Positions 21,713 to 33,436 of a stretch of DNA of 64,000 nt are shown in pieces. Source of the DNA: Bimastos eiseni (lineage: Eukaryota; Annelida; Clitellata; Crassiclitellata; Lumbricidae); the NCBI GenBank assembly GCA_959347315.1, contig OY365814.1:32288387-32352386 (forward strand), written 5' to 3'. The position numbers were made by a program, and so were the translations under genes. Within the stretch, counting starts at the first letter, position 1, and each line of letters starts with the position of its first letter. The notes below the pieces were generated by a model. It saw nothing but the letters and a program-made list of their open reading frames with translations. It made no database searches and was not told the DNA's origin.

Positions 21713-24050
21713 CTTCATTGAATTATATTACATCATTAAATTGAGGCTCTGTTAAATATCACATGATAGACAAGCGCGTGGCCCACTGGACTATATAATG
21801 CACGTAAGGAAATACATCAATGGGCGACTTGTTTGTGTTTGTGTGTGAGTGATTTTTTTTATATGAGGAGTCAAAATTTGAAGCTGTTGACGAGCGCACT
21901 AACAAATATATTTATCGCTCCTGGAGGAATTATGATATTGGTACCGCCTCCGCACCCAGCCCTTTTTATTTATTTCACATTTATAAAGCACATCGAATTA
22001 CAATCTAAATCAAATTATATAAAGAAAATTAAAACTGACGCTAAATGAAAGGACGCTGGAATTATGTAAATCTGTGCATACGAATGTGAACCTTGTGTAT
22101 AAAAGTTAATAAATTCAAACCACCTCACTCGTCTCATCCGTGGGTTGCATCAAAGCCGAACGAACTGTTTTCTGGCAGGAAGCCAGCATCGCAGAATCGA
22201 ACTTTTAAATTAACTGGTAAGACAGCTTCGCCAAATACTTTCGACCCACAATATCCCCATCTTCCTATATTGATTGTTAACCAGACGAAATTATTTCAAA
22301 GGAATGAGTTTACGAATAGATTTACGAAGAAATGATTCCGCTGCCAACCAATGCAGTTGTAATTACTGTTTGATAATTATAAGAATATTTGCATATGACA
22401 ATCCAGACATCTAGTTTTTTCGGAGGGGAAGGGCAGAGCTTTGTGACGTCATATTTGAGGGGTCGACTTTTGTGACGACGCGTGATGTGGGACGAGGGGG
22501 AGGTCAAAATTAGTCCGAAATTGCGTTACGTCATTTATGGGCGTCCCCTTTCAAGTTGCAACCAACGCGAAGTCAGACACAGACCCGTATTATTTAGAGC
22601 TGAATCCGACCGTTACTATGTATTTCGCTAGGTGGCACCACTGTTCTGACCACCACACACGGGATCTACACGGCGAAGACAGGGTACATCGAGCGACCCT
22701 CCGTTGTCCCTATAGCTCCTCCGCTATTGACTCTTGCTATTTCTCCGTCGCTATCAAGAACAATTTTATTTATCTCGTTTCAGGGTTGCTTAGGAATGCA
22801 GTGGTCATGGCAACGAAGCCGACGTGACGTCATTAAATTGTGAGTCATCAATCGCAGTCCTGCACTGTCAGTTTCAACTCACATGCACATCACCCATTCG
22901 TGGGAACACATTTATATAGCGCCTATTTGACTCAACTTCTCCTTCTATGACCAAACCAGAAACAGCGCAGCAGATGGAAAACCTTGAGGACAAAGGTGAT
23001 GGCGTCCAGCCCCATTTCCAGCCCTAGACAAGGTTTTGCATTGGCATATTAAACTCTCATATTACTCGGGTCTTTTCAGTTCTGAAAGGCTCTACGTAAA
23101 CACAAAACTACATTCTACGTCATATGCAAAATCCTGACCATAGCCAGGGCCACATTGACATAACCCACATTGACATAGCCTAAAACATTTTCTTATCCCA
23201 CCAGTTGCGATATAACCTATCCGGTACCAGATCGTAGGAAGCAGCCATTTCGCACAGAGCGCAGAAACACGTGCTGACAATCGGTCAACGTATAGATCTA
23301 AGTATACAATTCTGCATTGAAGCAACCCACTTCTTGTCCCACCCGTTGCGATTTAACCCATCCGATACCAAAGCGTACATGAAACGCTTTATCGCACCAA
23401 ACGTAGAAACGCAATACGAAAATCTAGCCACGTATCTATTAGTGTCCAATCCGCTCGGCTGGCGATGGCTGAGGTGATCGATATCTGTGGGCACGTCACC
23501 CACACCCTACCCACAACCCCCATCGACGGACGCTCCACTGAACGATACAGCGCTGTGCAGAACTCGCTTCGTCTCGCTCTCGAAGCCCATTCTGAATTAA
23601 ACCAATCAAAGACTTCTTTACCGATAGATATGCACGCGAAGCTCTAAGGGTGATCAGAAAGAAGTCGATGGGGCTGATTGCCCTCTCAAACGAAGCCCGT
23701 TGTACATCTTGTCCGATGTAGAAATCGCTTGATCACGATTACGACAGGGTGGTGATGATTATACTGCCGCTGAGGTCGGATGGTTAGATCACATGCACTA
23801 TAGGCCTACTCTTGCGGCGACTTTTGCCTGATTTGCACCCCAGTCCTTAGATCCCGCAGTACTCTTCGAGTTACACTTGGAGCTATCACTTGTTTTTGTG
23901 TTCAAATACTATTGAACAGAATCCGTGATCCATCTTCGGAATTCTATCCCTACGATGAAATCCGATCTAAAACGACGCATACAGGCTCCATTGTACACAT
24001 CTCGAAGCATTATGTGTATACATCAATAACACTATATATATATACGTATA
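21713..24050. repeat. Segmental duplication, copy 2 (long form)
   Basis: Direct-orientation partner of 1-1262. It has three extra blocks: 21829-22150, about 22464-22803 (which includes the end of a Harbinger-like element) and about 22893-23336. The two copies lie on either side of the calpain gene. Confidence 0.9.
22417..22543 (+). mobile_element. Right end of a Harbinger-like element
   Basis: TTGTGACGTCATATTTGAGG, then TTTTGTGACGACGCG and GGACGAGGGGGAGGTC, closing with TACGTCATTTATGGGCGTCC, parallel to the right end of the element at 46676-48323. Copy 1 of the duplication retains only the first part. Confidence 0.65.
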
Positions 24051-24375
24051 TATATATATACATATATATACATATATATATTTTTATGTATATATATATA
24101 AATATAAATGATTGCAAGTAATGATACGGCAGAAATAGGCACGCATGAATATATTATTTACACGGAAAGCTTGCACTCATACGTATACATATATATATAC
24201 ACCCCTTAGGTTATTTTGTTGGCATGAATATATACAATTATGCAACGTATTTTCACGTGTATATATATACATATATATATATACACACGCATGTGAGTGG
24301 ATCTATACGAAGTGGCTTGTGCACATGAATACTTCCCAACATACGAAATGACATCAAGGTATCATATGCAGCTCA

Positions 24376-24410
<35 letters not shown>

Positions 24411-24411
24411 G

Positions 24412-24444
<33 letters not shown>

Positions 24445-24445
24445 G
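24032..24445. repeat. TA-rich microsatellite cluster
   Basis: TA runs at 24032-24110, 24258-24285 and 24376-24444, with unique DNA between. Confidence 0.9.
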
Positions 24446-24599
24446 GTGTGTAGGTTTTGTGTAGGTGTGTGTATTTGCGAAATAAATCACTAGGCGGATG
24501 TACAAGCGATACGTGAGAGGGTAAACAAAAATCTGATCAATTGAGATGAGATGACTCAGATGAGCCACGAAGACGACACTACAAAGACCCACGCAGGGA

Positions 24600-25290
24600 C
24601 AGTTAGACAGACAGACAGACACACAGACACAGACAGACAAAGGTACACATAGACAGACCACCAGAAGGATGAATTGGCTGTGGTTGCTTGTAGCAGGGTC
24701 CGTATCTGTACAGCGACCATGCACAGGTCCATCGTCTTGGATGGAACCTGTCTCTGCTGCCCTCTGTTGCCCGATGCATCTTTTGGCATCGGTTGATGCG
24801 GGCGGTGTGTCTGTCGCAGCAGCCGTGTGTCGGCCATCATAGTCGCCATCATCCGCAACTCGTGCCATCGACGCAGAAGGCGTATTATTGGTCTCTTGGG
24901 TTGTGAGGCCTGTCTCAAAGACGATGCGCTCTGGACTGCGAAGGAATTGCGACGATGTGGTGACGACGTCTGTCGATAGTATGTAATATAAGGGGATGAT
25001 AGCGACACCTATGAGTGGCTTCGATGGAATAAATGACAATATTCGCTAATGACAAGCAAACACGCAGACAGTCAGGTAGACAGAACAACAGACAGAGGGA
25101 CAGACAGTGATGGAGGTAGACAAACAAACAGACTGACAGACAGACAAAAAGACAAGTAGGCACACACGGGAAAATACAGATACCATACGCAGAGAAACGG
25201 ACTGCAGGCATAGACAGGCGGACAGGCCAACACACAGACAGACAGACATAGACAAACATATATACTGGGACATACGGACATAGGTATATT
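24600..25290 (+). repeat. CAGA/GACA-rich low-complexity tracts
   Basis: ACAGACAGACAG-type runs at 24606-24660 and 25060-25260. The Cys/Leu/Ser/Val-rich minus-strand frames are artefacts of this composition. Confidence 0.85.
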
Positions 25291-25294
25291 TAAA

Positions 25295-26615
25295 CAATTC
25301 TGACAGATTTCAATAATTAGTAAATGATCTTGAATTTTACAACATGCGTTGATGATTACATTACACTTTACAATATTATGGTTACAAATCGCCACCGTCA
25401 CGTTTTCCCGCAATTCCATTCTTCAGTGAATATCATGGCTCAGGGAATAGTTTTTTTGCATTACATCCGTCTGAAATACTCTTTATTCAATAATCTGCCT
25501 TAATCCAGGAAAACCGTCCACATAAAAGTCGTGCATGTAGTACAAGCCATCAAGCACCAACGGACCTTCGAAATATCGCAAAATGACTGAAGCAATTAAG
25601 AAATAGACGAAGTCAGCTATAACGTTTTGGACCTTTAGAACCGTTCCAAATTTTCAAGAACGCATCTCGGAACAGAGCCTGCGTCAGAAACGTCGGAATC
25701 AACTCAAAGACCTGAATAGGTGGCTGATTGGAGCACATCACCGGAGTACCTGCAACACTCTACGTATCTATCAGCTTTACCTGCTTGAGTGCAGTGTGCG
25801 AATACCTACCTGTCCAAGCGCAGTGCTAGCGTGATGCCTACACGTATGTATATATATATATATAATATTATATGTGTATATATATATATATGCCTCGAGA
25901 TAAACCTGATAGACAATTGGAGGACACGCAATACGTGACTGTGAATATAATTAAGTTTGAGGAAGCGGGCGATTTCTTGGAGCATTTGATGTCTACTTTT
26001 TGCTGGAATTGATAATGACTCCCGGATAAACAAGTGTTGGGAAATTTTATATGCAATCGTTTTGCTCCACGAAATCCAATTAATCGAAGAGTGAGTAAAC
26101 GCTGCGAAGATCAGAAACTAAGATCACAGATCACCTGCTGTGGTATTATCTCTTTTAAATCTACGTTTGGCGCACAGCTGGGCCCATCCAATACGACCTC
26201 ATGACTTTTTGCGCCGTTTGAGCCTTTGACCTTTGCGGATAACCTTCGTCGCATGGAGAGAGGGTGTAGCCCAACCAGAAGGTGGCATGGTACTTCGCCA
26301 TCCCGTCATCTTTAATCAGCACTTTCAGCATCTTCTGCGAAGGCATCCGATACTATCACTGCAACTCAGAGACAGGTCTGCGATGGCTACAGAAACGACT
26401 CGTCTGACCGCAGGAACTCCGGCCATACTCATTCGCAAGGTAAGCCACTTAACATGAACGACGTATGCATTACCTGCATTATTGATTAGGTTCTTGTATG
26501 GCACCGGTGCCAGAGGTATCAGGTGTCAGGCGATGGTGCGACAAAAGACAAGTCTTTTATAGAGAAGCATTGCGAATCAGTCCACGGAGACAGATGGAGA
26601 CTAAGAGAGAGACAG
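25295..26615. other. Non-coding, one TA run
   Basis: A TA microsatellite sits at 25850-25892. The 26233-26430 stretch is open on both strands and has a splice-donor-like CGCAAGGTAAGCC on the plus strand, but I recognise no protein. Confidence 0.4.
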
Positions 26616-26624
26616 TGGGAAACA

Positions 26625-27160
26625 GCAGAGGAAGAGAGAGAGAGAGAGAGGGAGGGAGAGAGAGACATATAATATTTATGGAGAGAGAGAGAGAGAAAGA
26701 GAGAAAGAGAGAAAGAGAGACAGGCAGACAGAAAGAGACAAAAACTGACAGAAAGACTTGGAGAGAGAGGAAGAGACACTTAGACAGACTGGCAGACAGA
26801 GCTAGATAGAGATGCACAGATAAACAGATACAGAAGAACAGAAAGAGTGAGACAGAAAGATAAAACCTGACAAAGAGACGCAAAGAGAGACACATAGACT
26901 GACAGGAAGACTGACAGTCAGAGATAGACAGAGGAATAGAGACAGATAGCGTGATACAGAAAGACAGTGGGAGATTGACAGAGAGGAGACAGAGAGAGAC
27001 AGTAAAGTACAAGGACAATTAGAGCTATAGAAAGAAAGGGATATAAAATACAGAGAAGAGACATACAGGCAGACATACAGTGACAGAAGTAGACAGGGAG
27101 AGACTGTCAAACAAACTGACAGAGACAGAGACAGATAGAAAGAGTTAGAGAGAGCCCGTG
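26625..27160 (+). repeat. GAGA/CAGA purine-rich low complexity
   Basis: GA runs, AGAGAAAG units and ACAGAGAGAC units for about 0.5 kb. Confidence 0.9.
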
Positions 27161-27469
27161 AAGATTAAGCCAGCCGAAAGGTTATAATAATTATTCAGCT
27201 CAGCAACTGATTCGCGGCGAAAGGCTTACTGGAATGAATTATAATTATCCATATTATCGTAATACCCTCATCATACCATTGTAACATGCATTTCCCTAAT
27301 TGATTTTATCACCTGTAATTTCTATTACTTTTGTTACCTGTTTCTCCTTATTGTCTTGGTGATCTTTATTACCTTACAAACTTGACCAGATCACCTTTAC
27401 TACCTGCATTGACTCTATAAGCCATCATCACCAGTACACCTACCTATATTCATGCTCTACTAACTCCTT

Positions 27470-27759
27470 ACATTCCTCCTCGTTGCTTACGATCATCAAG
27501 TACAGGTCTTTTAGTTGAACCATGATGCAGAACAGTTATGGGCTCTCGTGCATTTCATGTCTCTGCTCCTAGGGAATGAAATCGACTGCCACTCTCTCTT
27601 CGTAGCTCAAATTCACTTCTTTCCTTTAAAAAGCGACTCAAAACTCACTATTTCTCTTTGGCTTTCAAGGATTTGAAAATCTAATTGCATCTTCTCCTGG
27701 TGACTGACTATCCGCGCCTCAGATTCACATTTAGGTGTGACCTTGTGCGCGTTACAAAT

Positions 27760-27812
<53 letters not shown>
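27470..27812 (+). mobile_element. LINE 3' end with AAT tail
   Basis: Reads FHVSAPREWNRLPLSLRSSN and SFKKRLKTHYFSLAFK, the conserved C terminus of L2/CR1-like polymerases, followed by a short 3' UTR (GTGCGCGTTACAAATTT) and about 50 bp of AAT repeats that look like the element's own 3' tail. Strongly 5' truncated. Confidence 0.8.
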
Positions 27813-27813
<1 letters not shown>

Positions 27814-28084
27814 TAATACCTTAATTATGACTACTATTGTGCTCACTATCTGAAAGGTTTTGCTACTATCATTACATCCATGATCTGTATAACCTTTACT
27901 GATTGCTCTACCTGTGTCACCTTTTTGCTCTTTTGCCTTTATTATAAAGCGCACGCTGTATACTGGAAGAATAACCTATACCTGTGTCACCTGTACTGCC
28001 AAAATGAACATTATGCACGGAAATGCAAATACATGTATATAAGAAAATTGAATCTATACATATATATGACATATGCATAAATAA

Positions 28085-28146
28085 ATATATATATATATAT
28101 ATGATGATAAGTAGGCCCTATATATATATATATAGGGCCTACTTAT
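28085..28146. repeat. TA run and 40-bp perfect palindrome
   Basis: 28107-28146 is a perfect inverted repeat: ATAAGTAGGCCCTATATATA and its reverse complement meet with no spacer. Confidence 0.95.
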
Positions 28147-28464
28147 TTATATATAATAATGTTTTATACTCATATATGGTTCATTCATATACAATACTTA
28201 TACATTGGTCATACAGAACAATGCCACTGAGTGAGTCTATCGACGGGATTTTCTGCATGCCTGAGGTTTCTTGTAAGCACCTTGCTATCTATTTATATAG
28301 CGCGTGTAGAGGATCATCACCAGGAGGCACTGACGATGTTTAGTGCACCTGGTCCGCCTTTGAGATGCCACTAAATGACGTCATTCCATGCAGTGTCATA
28401 TAAAGTGTAATTGTCTCACTGTTTATGCGACGTATTTTGCCGCATGGCACCAAAGGGCAGTATG

Positions 28465-29036
28465 TATCTCTTATGTATCTCTTATGTATCTCTTCTGTAT
28501 CTCTTCTGTATCTCTTCTGTATCTCTTATGTATCTCTTATGTATCTCTTATGTATCTCTTCTGTATCTCTTCTGTATCTCTTCTGTATCTCTTCTGTATC
28601 TCTTCTGTATCTCTTCTGTATCTCTTATGTATCTCTTATGTATCTCTTATGTATCTCTTATGTATCTCTTCTGTATCTCTTCTGTATCTCTTATGTATCT
28701 CTTCTGTATCTCTTATGTATCTCTTATGTATCTCTTATGTATCTCTTATGTATCTCTTCTGTATCTCTTCTGTATCTCTTCTGTATCTCTTATGTATCTC
28801 TTATGTATCTCTTATGTATCTCTTATGTATCTCTTCTGTATCTCTTATGTATCTCTTCTGTATCTCTTACGTATCTCTTATGTATCTCTTATGTATCTCT
28901 TATGTATCTCTTATATATCTCTTACGTATCTCTTACGTATCTCTTATGTATCTCTTATGTATCTCTTATGTATCTCTTATGTATCTCTTATGTATCTCTT
29001 ATGTATCTCTTATGTATCTCTTATGTATCTCTTGTG
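28465..29036 (+). repeat. 11-bp satellite, 52 units
   Basis: 572 bp is exactly 52 units of TATCTCTTATG and variants. The main variants are TATCTCTTATG and TATCTCTTCTG, with a few TATCTCTTACG. No unit permits a stop on the plus strand, so all three frames stay open. There is no protein support. Confidence 0.95.
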
Positions 29037-29127
29037 TGTGATGTCGCCATGCATGTATTTATGCATGGATGGATGTATTCCTCTACTTATGTATATTATA
29101 CATGCGAGTATGCATGTGTGCATAACA

Positions 29128-29150
29128 ATGATGATGATGATGATGATGAC

Positions 29151-29218
<68 letters not shown>

Positions 29219-29220
29219 CG
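29128..29220 (+). repeat. (ATG)n microsatellite
   Basis: About 30 GAT/ATG units with two GAC variants. Confidence 0.95.
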
Positions 29221-29364
29221 ACAACGATCATGATGACGCTGATGGCGGGAGTGGTGCGGTGATGATGATCATGTTGGCGCAATACCATTCGTCATTGGCC
29301 TCTGAGCTGAGCCTTTCAACGCAGAGTATTTACCCAGATTAGACAGACATTGATGCAGCACAAT

Positions 29365-29715
29365 ACCATGCCATACAAATTAGTATTCTCAGAACAATAC
29401 CTTACAATGCATTAATTAAAATCACAATGCAATAAAATACAATGCATCTCAATTCAATAGAACACATTACAATGCTATGTAATACATTACATTTACATAG
29501 CATTAAATTGTAATTCATTACATCACAACATAACGCAAATAAAGTACGATGAAATTCCTCACAATATATTACAATGCATTAATACAATTCACGACACAAC
29601 GATTAGAAACAGAAGATCAAATTCAACGTAGTACGATACATTACAATACAAAGCAATGAATTACACTACATTACATCGAACGTAACGCGATACAATGTGA
29701 TACACGTCAATGCTT
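29365..29715. repeat. Degenerate ATTACAATGCA-like repeat
   Basis: Words such as ACAATGCA, ACATTACA and AATACAAT recur irregularly for 350 bp. Confidence 0.7.
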
Positions 29716-30485
29716 TGCAATAGAACATTTATAGTCGGTTAATGTATTCCGGTCGTTCGTTCTTTCGAGTGTTGTTCGGAAATCTCCGTACAATTTCAGT
29801 CTTTTATTTCAAAGTGGCGCCACCTATTCTGGAGCGACATTCCTTGGGGAACGGTGGCAGACGCTACCTCTCCTCTAACAACCGTGCCGGCGTTGGCGCC
29901 AAGAATTTCTCTGGCGCCTTCCCTGGGTGGAGACGTCTGGTGATGCTGCCAATTTAAAATGGATTCCTCTTCACCCAGCTACACCATCTTGTGTCTCATT
30001 ATTCAGCGGACCGGAAGAAGAGCCGCACGTCGTCACGTGACGTATATTGCAGATGGACGCACTCCAAGTGCAGTGCAGATCGTCTGCCAAGTGCCGCTGC
30101 AATTGCACGATAAAGTGGCACACTTGTAAGTTAAGCACCATGGCAACGCACCATGGTAACCCACCAGCTTTACAACATACCATGACAACGCACCTGTGAC
30201 ATCGGTTGGAAGATGTGAGTGACGATAATTGCAGATCTCGTGATTCGGCGAGATTGTGCGAGATCTTGCGATTTCTTCGGTTAGCCATTCAATGAGCAGT
30301 CCACGTGTCAAGACGTTACGTCAAGTGACGTCCAACCGTTCGAGAGTCAACGTGCCTCTCATGACACGACGCCATGATAGATTAAGGGTCATGACAACCC
30401 ACAACCCCTCTCTAGGCGGTGCCACTCAGCCGCTAACTGGCGTAATTAAGAACGCAAAATTCATCTGGGTATAAAAATCGATTCT
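29716..30485. other. Unannotated, relatively CpG-rich stretch
   Basis: Contains CGTCGTCACGTGACG, GCGCC-rich and GATCTTGCGATTTCTTCGG segments, richer in CG than the flanks. No exon recognised. A promoter or CpG-rich island is possible but only inferred. Confidence 0.3.
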
Positions 30486-30489
30486 GTTT

Positions 30490-30575
30490 GCACCTTGACA
30501 GTGCCAGTCCCAAACCTGGATAAAGGAGGTGGGCAACGCTAATTATCTTTGTTATCACACGGTGTCTTTAAAAAA
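30490..30575 (-). repeat. Module R1 copy
   Basis: GACAGTGCCAGTCCCAAACC, TGGATAAAGGAGGTGGGC and CACGGTGTCTTTAA: R1 in reverse orientation. Confidence 0.85.
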
Positions 30576-30864
30576 AACTACTGACCGATCTTATGAATGC
30601 TTTCTAACTACTTTATATGACTTGTGTTAATGGGTGATAGTTTTTGATCGCATCGTATATCTATATTTATGAATCGCCTTTCGAAGAATGACTACTCAGA
30701 AATGCTCTCAGCGTGGAAAGCCAGAAAAAATGAAACGTCTTTAAAGAGTAAGAAGCAGATGCAGAGAAGCCAGTCATTAGCATAGCCCTTAGCATTAACT
30801 GCAGTAAAAAAATGGTAACTATAGTAACTGCGTGTGCACTTATTTTCAACAATTGTTGATTGGT

Positions 30865-30867
<3 letters not shown>

Positions 30868-30906
<39 letters not shown>

Positions 30907-30932
30907 TATACTATATATACTATATATACTAT
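30868..30932. repeat. (TA)n microsatellite
   Basis: TA run with three CTATATA interruptions at its right end. Confidence 0.95.
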
Positions 30933-31006
30933 TAATCAAGGTTTTAGGTCAGCAGATTTTTGAGTGTGAATCCGCAGAACGGAGGCAATGAAGGCTGGTG
31001 GCAATT

Positions 31007-31992
31007 GCAGTTTTACGACACTGTGCGATAAGACAGATCATTGGCGTCACAATCCAGATTTGGGACTGGCACTACTGGACTGCAAGCAGTGTAGAGTTAG
31101 CCCAAATTACACGAAACGCATCACATTATAGAATCTGTTGATAACAATGCAAATGGTGTCAACAGAGGGCGTCTGAGAAATCTCTGTCCTACATCGTATA
31201 ACTTGTGACGATCATTGTTGCGTTTCAATTCATTCTGTGTTATAATCCTCGCCTGAACTCGTTTCTAAGGTGTCTAAATGAGCGTTTTTTTGTTCGATTA
31301 GCTTCAGGCTAAATTACACGTATCGCGTCATATCTCTTATAGAACCGGTTGGTAACCTTCCAAAGGCGTTGAATTCAATTCATTAATGATTTTAACTGCA
31401 GTATCATGTAAATGTAGGTTTCAAGATTTATTACATACCAAGGTTTGCCGTCACCATAATATAATCTTGAGTTTAAATACCGTTTAGGGTGCTTTAGCAA
31501 TTGTAGCAGGTTCAGCTTTACAACACTGTATGATAGCAAAGATCATTAGAACCGTGTTCTTGATATTTGTAACGACACCGTTCCATTACAAAGATGATTT
31601 GATGTCGCCCTTCTCCTTTCTCCAGGCTTGGGACTGGCACTGTCAGAACACATTAGAGTGGCTCCCTCCTTTATATAGGCTCGGTACTGGTACCGTCAGA
31701 GTGCAAACAGGTTGATTAGTTGCAGTTTAACAACAGTGTTTGATAGCGAAGATCATTAACGTTGCCTTCCTTCTTTGTCCAGGCTTTGAACTGGCACTGT
31801 TGGACTGCAAGCAGTGGAGCAGTTGAGGTACAATATGATGTCTGATATAAGTTCATTTAGCGACGAATTCATAACAAGGATGATCTGCGTCAGTACAATA
31901 TCCTGGTTGTCGTTGTTGCTATTCAACGAATCATTAACGGCGCCCTCCTCCTTTATCCAGGCTTGGAACTGGCACTGTTAGAGTGCAGACAG
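31007..31992 (+). repeat. Cluster of four R1 modules with A/B modules
   Basis: R1 copies at 31007-31093, 31508-31650 (split by an insertion), 31721-31818 and 31930-31992, each ending near TTGGGACTGGCACTG or a variant. A B-type box (AAGGTGTCTAAATGAGCG) is at about 31257 and an A-type box at about 31325-31375. Confidence 0.8.
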
Positions 31993-32106
31993 TGACTATG
32001 TACAATGCTCGATCACATGGCTTATTATATACAGCCGGCTAATATCATTATAAAGGTGTCGAAAGAGCGCAATCGAAGAAATTCAGAATCCAAAATTGCA
32101 TGCTAA

Positions 32107-32503
32107 TTATGTTTTGTAATGTTGCTGCTGGGCACTTATAAAGGACGGACAGACAGGAAGAGGTGCAAGAGAAAGAGACACATAGACAGAGAGAAGAGGC
32201 CGGTTCATAGAGATCAGAAAGGTGGCTTGGTTCTGTTGTGAGCTTTTGAGACTATAATGTAGAACCTTAAATTGGATGCGAGCCTTTATAATTTTTAAAT
32301 CGTTAGCCAATGCAATTCTTTGATCACCAAAGTCGATAAATGAGGAAATGGAGGAATACGTGGCGTCACTCTGGGTCCAGAGCTTAAGACCGGTTGGAGG
32401 GTCGAGGGTCGACTAGAGGAAAACGTTCATATGAGGAATTGAAGTAATCAATGCGACCGCAGGTGAACGCGTCAGCAATAGTGATGTAGACAGCGGAGTA
32501 TGC
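32107..32503 (-). mobile_element. Decayed LINE remnant, type C
   Basis: Parallel to 34756-35280 and 48893-49560 (shared words: GGCCGGTTCA, AACCTTAAATTGGATG or GAACTTAAATTGGATG, TAATCAATGCGG or TAATCAATGCGA). The third copy still reads as a reverse-transcriptase C terminus on the minus strand. Confidence 0.6.
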
Positions 32504-33063
32504 TGATCTCTTGATGGCTCAGAGCTACCTCTGATCTCTTGATGGCTCAGAGCTACCTCTGATCTCTTGATGGCTCAGAGCTACCTCTGATCTCTTGATG
32601 GCTCAGAGCTGCCTCTGATCTCCTGATGGCTCAGAGCTACCTCTGATCTCTTGATGGCTCAGAGCAGCCTCTGATCTCCTGATGGCTCAGAGCTGCCTCT
32701 GATCTCCTGATGGCTCAGAGCTGCCTCTGATCTCTTGATGGCTCAGAGCTGCCTCTGATCTCTTGATGGCTCAGAGCTGCCTCTGATCTCCTGATGGCTC
32801 AGAGCTACCTCTGATCTCTTGATGGCTCAGAGCTGCCACTGATCTCCTGATGGCTCAGAGCTGCCTCTGATCTCCTGATGGCTCAGAGCTGCCTCTGATC
32901 TCCTGATGGCTCAGAGCTGCCTCTGATCTCCTGATGGCTCAGAGCTGCCTCTGATCTCTTGATGGCTCAGAGCTGCCTCTGATCTCCTGATGGCTCAGAG
33001 CTACCTCTGATCTCTTGATGGCTCAGAGCTGCCTCTGATCTCCTGATGGCTCAGAGCTGCCTC
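32504..33063. repeat. 28-bp minisatellite, 20 units
   Basis: 560 bp is exactly 20 units of 28 bp built on TGATCTCTTGATGGCTCAGA then GCTACCTC. Variable sites are CTT/CCT before GATGG and GCTAC/GCTGC/GCAGC. No spacers, so not CRISPR-like. Confidence 0.97.
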
Positions 33064-33436
33064 TGACGAACGAATAAGTAAGTAAGTTATTAGTAAGTAA
33101 GTCAGTCTAGGCTTTATCGATGAAACGACACCAGGAAAAGAGTCCAGCGGACTCCACAATCCAAAGACAAATCCAAACCCCAGCAGGGAGCATTAAAAGG
33201 CATACGTTAAGAATGCTTTGAGACACCTTCAGAATGAGTTCAGTTAATAATATAATATAACTTGATTTTTGACCACGCAGATCAAGTAGCATTATACAAT
33301 GGAAATAATGAGTAGCTACGCTGATAAGGTATCTAACGACGGCAGTTAAGGACGTGCAAAAACTTGATGGTTAGGTCTACAGCAATAATAATTGGAGCTC
33401 AAATGTGGGATAATTCCAGAGTGAAAGGCCCACAAC

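Noticed and set aside
24362..25419. Cys/Val/Leu-rich minus-strand frames of 83-225 codons
   Set aside because: They follow CAGA/GACA runs and TA microsatellites; no domain logic.
26161..26457. Open frames on both strands with a splice-donor-like site
   Set aside because: No family recognised and no partner exon; kept only as a note in the region entry.
28388..29342. Three overlapping open frames of 217-305 codons, the longest in the window
   Set aside because: All are translations of the stop-free 11-bp satellite plus an ATG microsatellite; no start context, splice or domain signal.
32504..33063. Regular array considered as CRISPR-like
   Set aside because: Units are directly adjacent with no spacers, and the genome is clearly eukaryotic.
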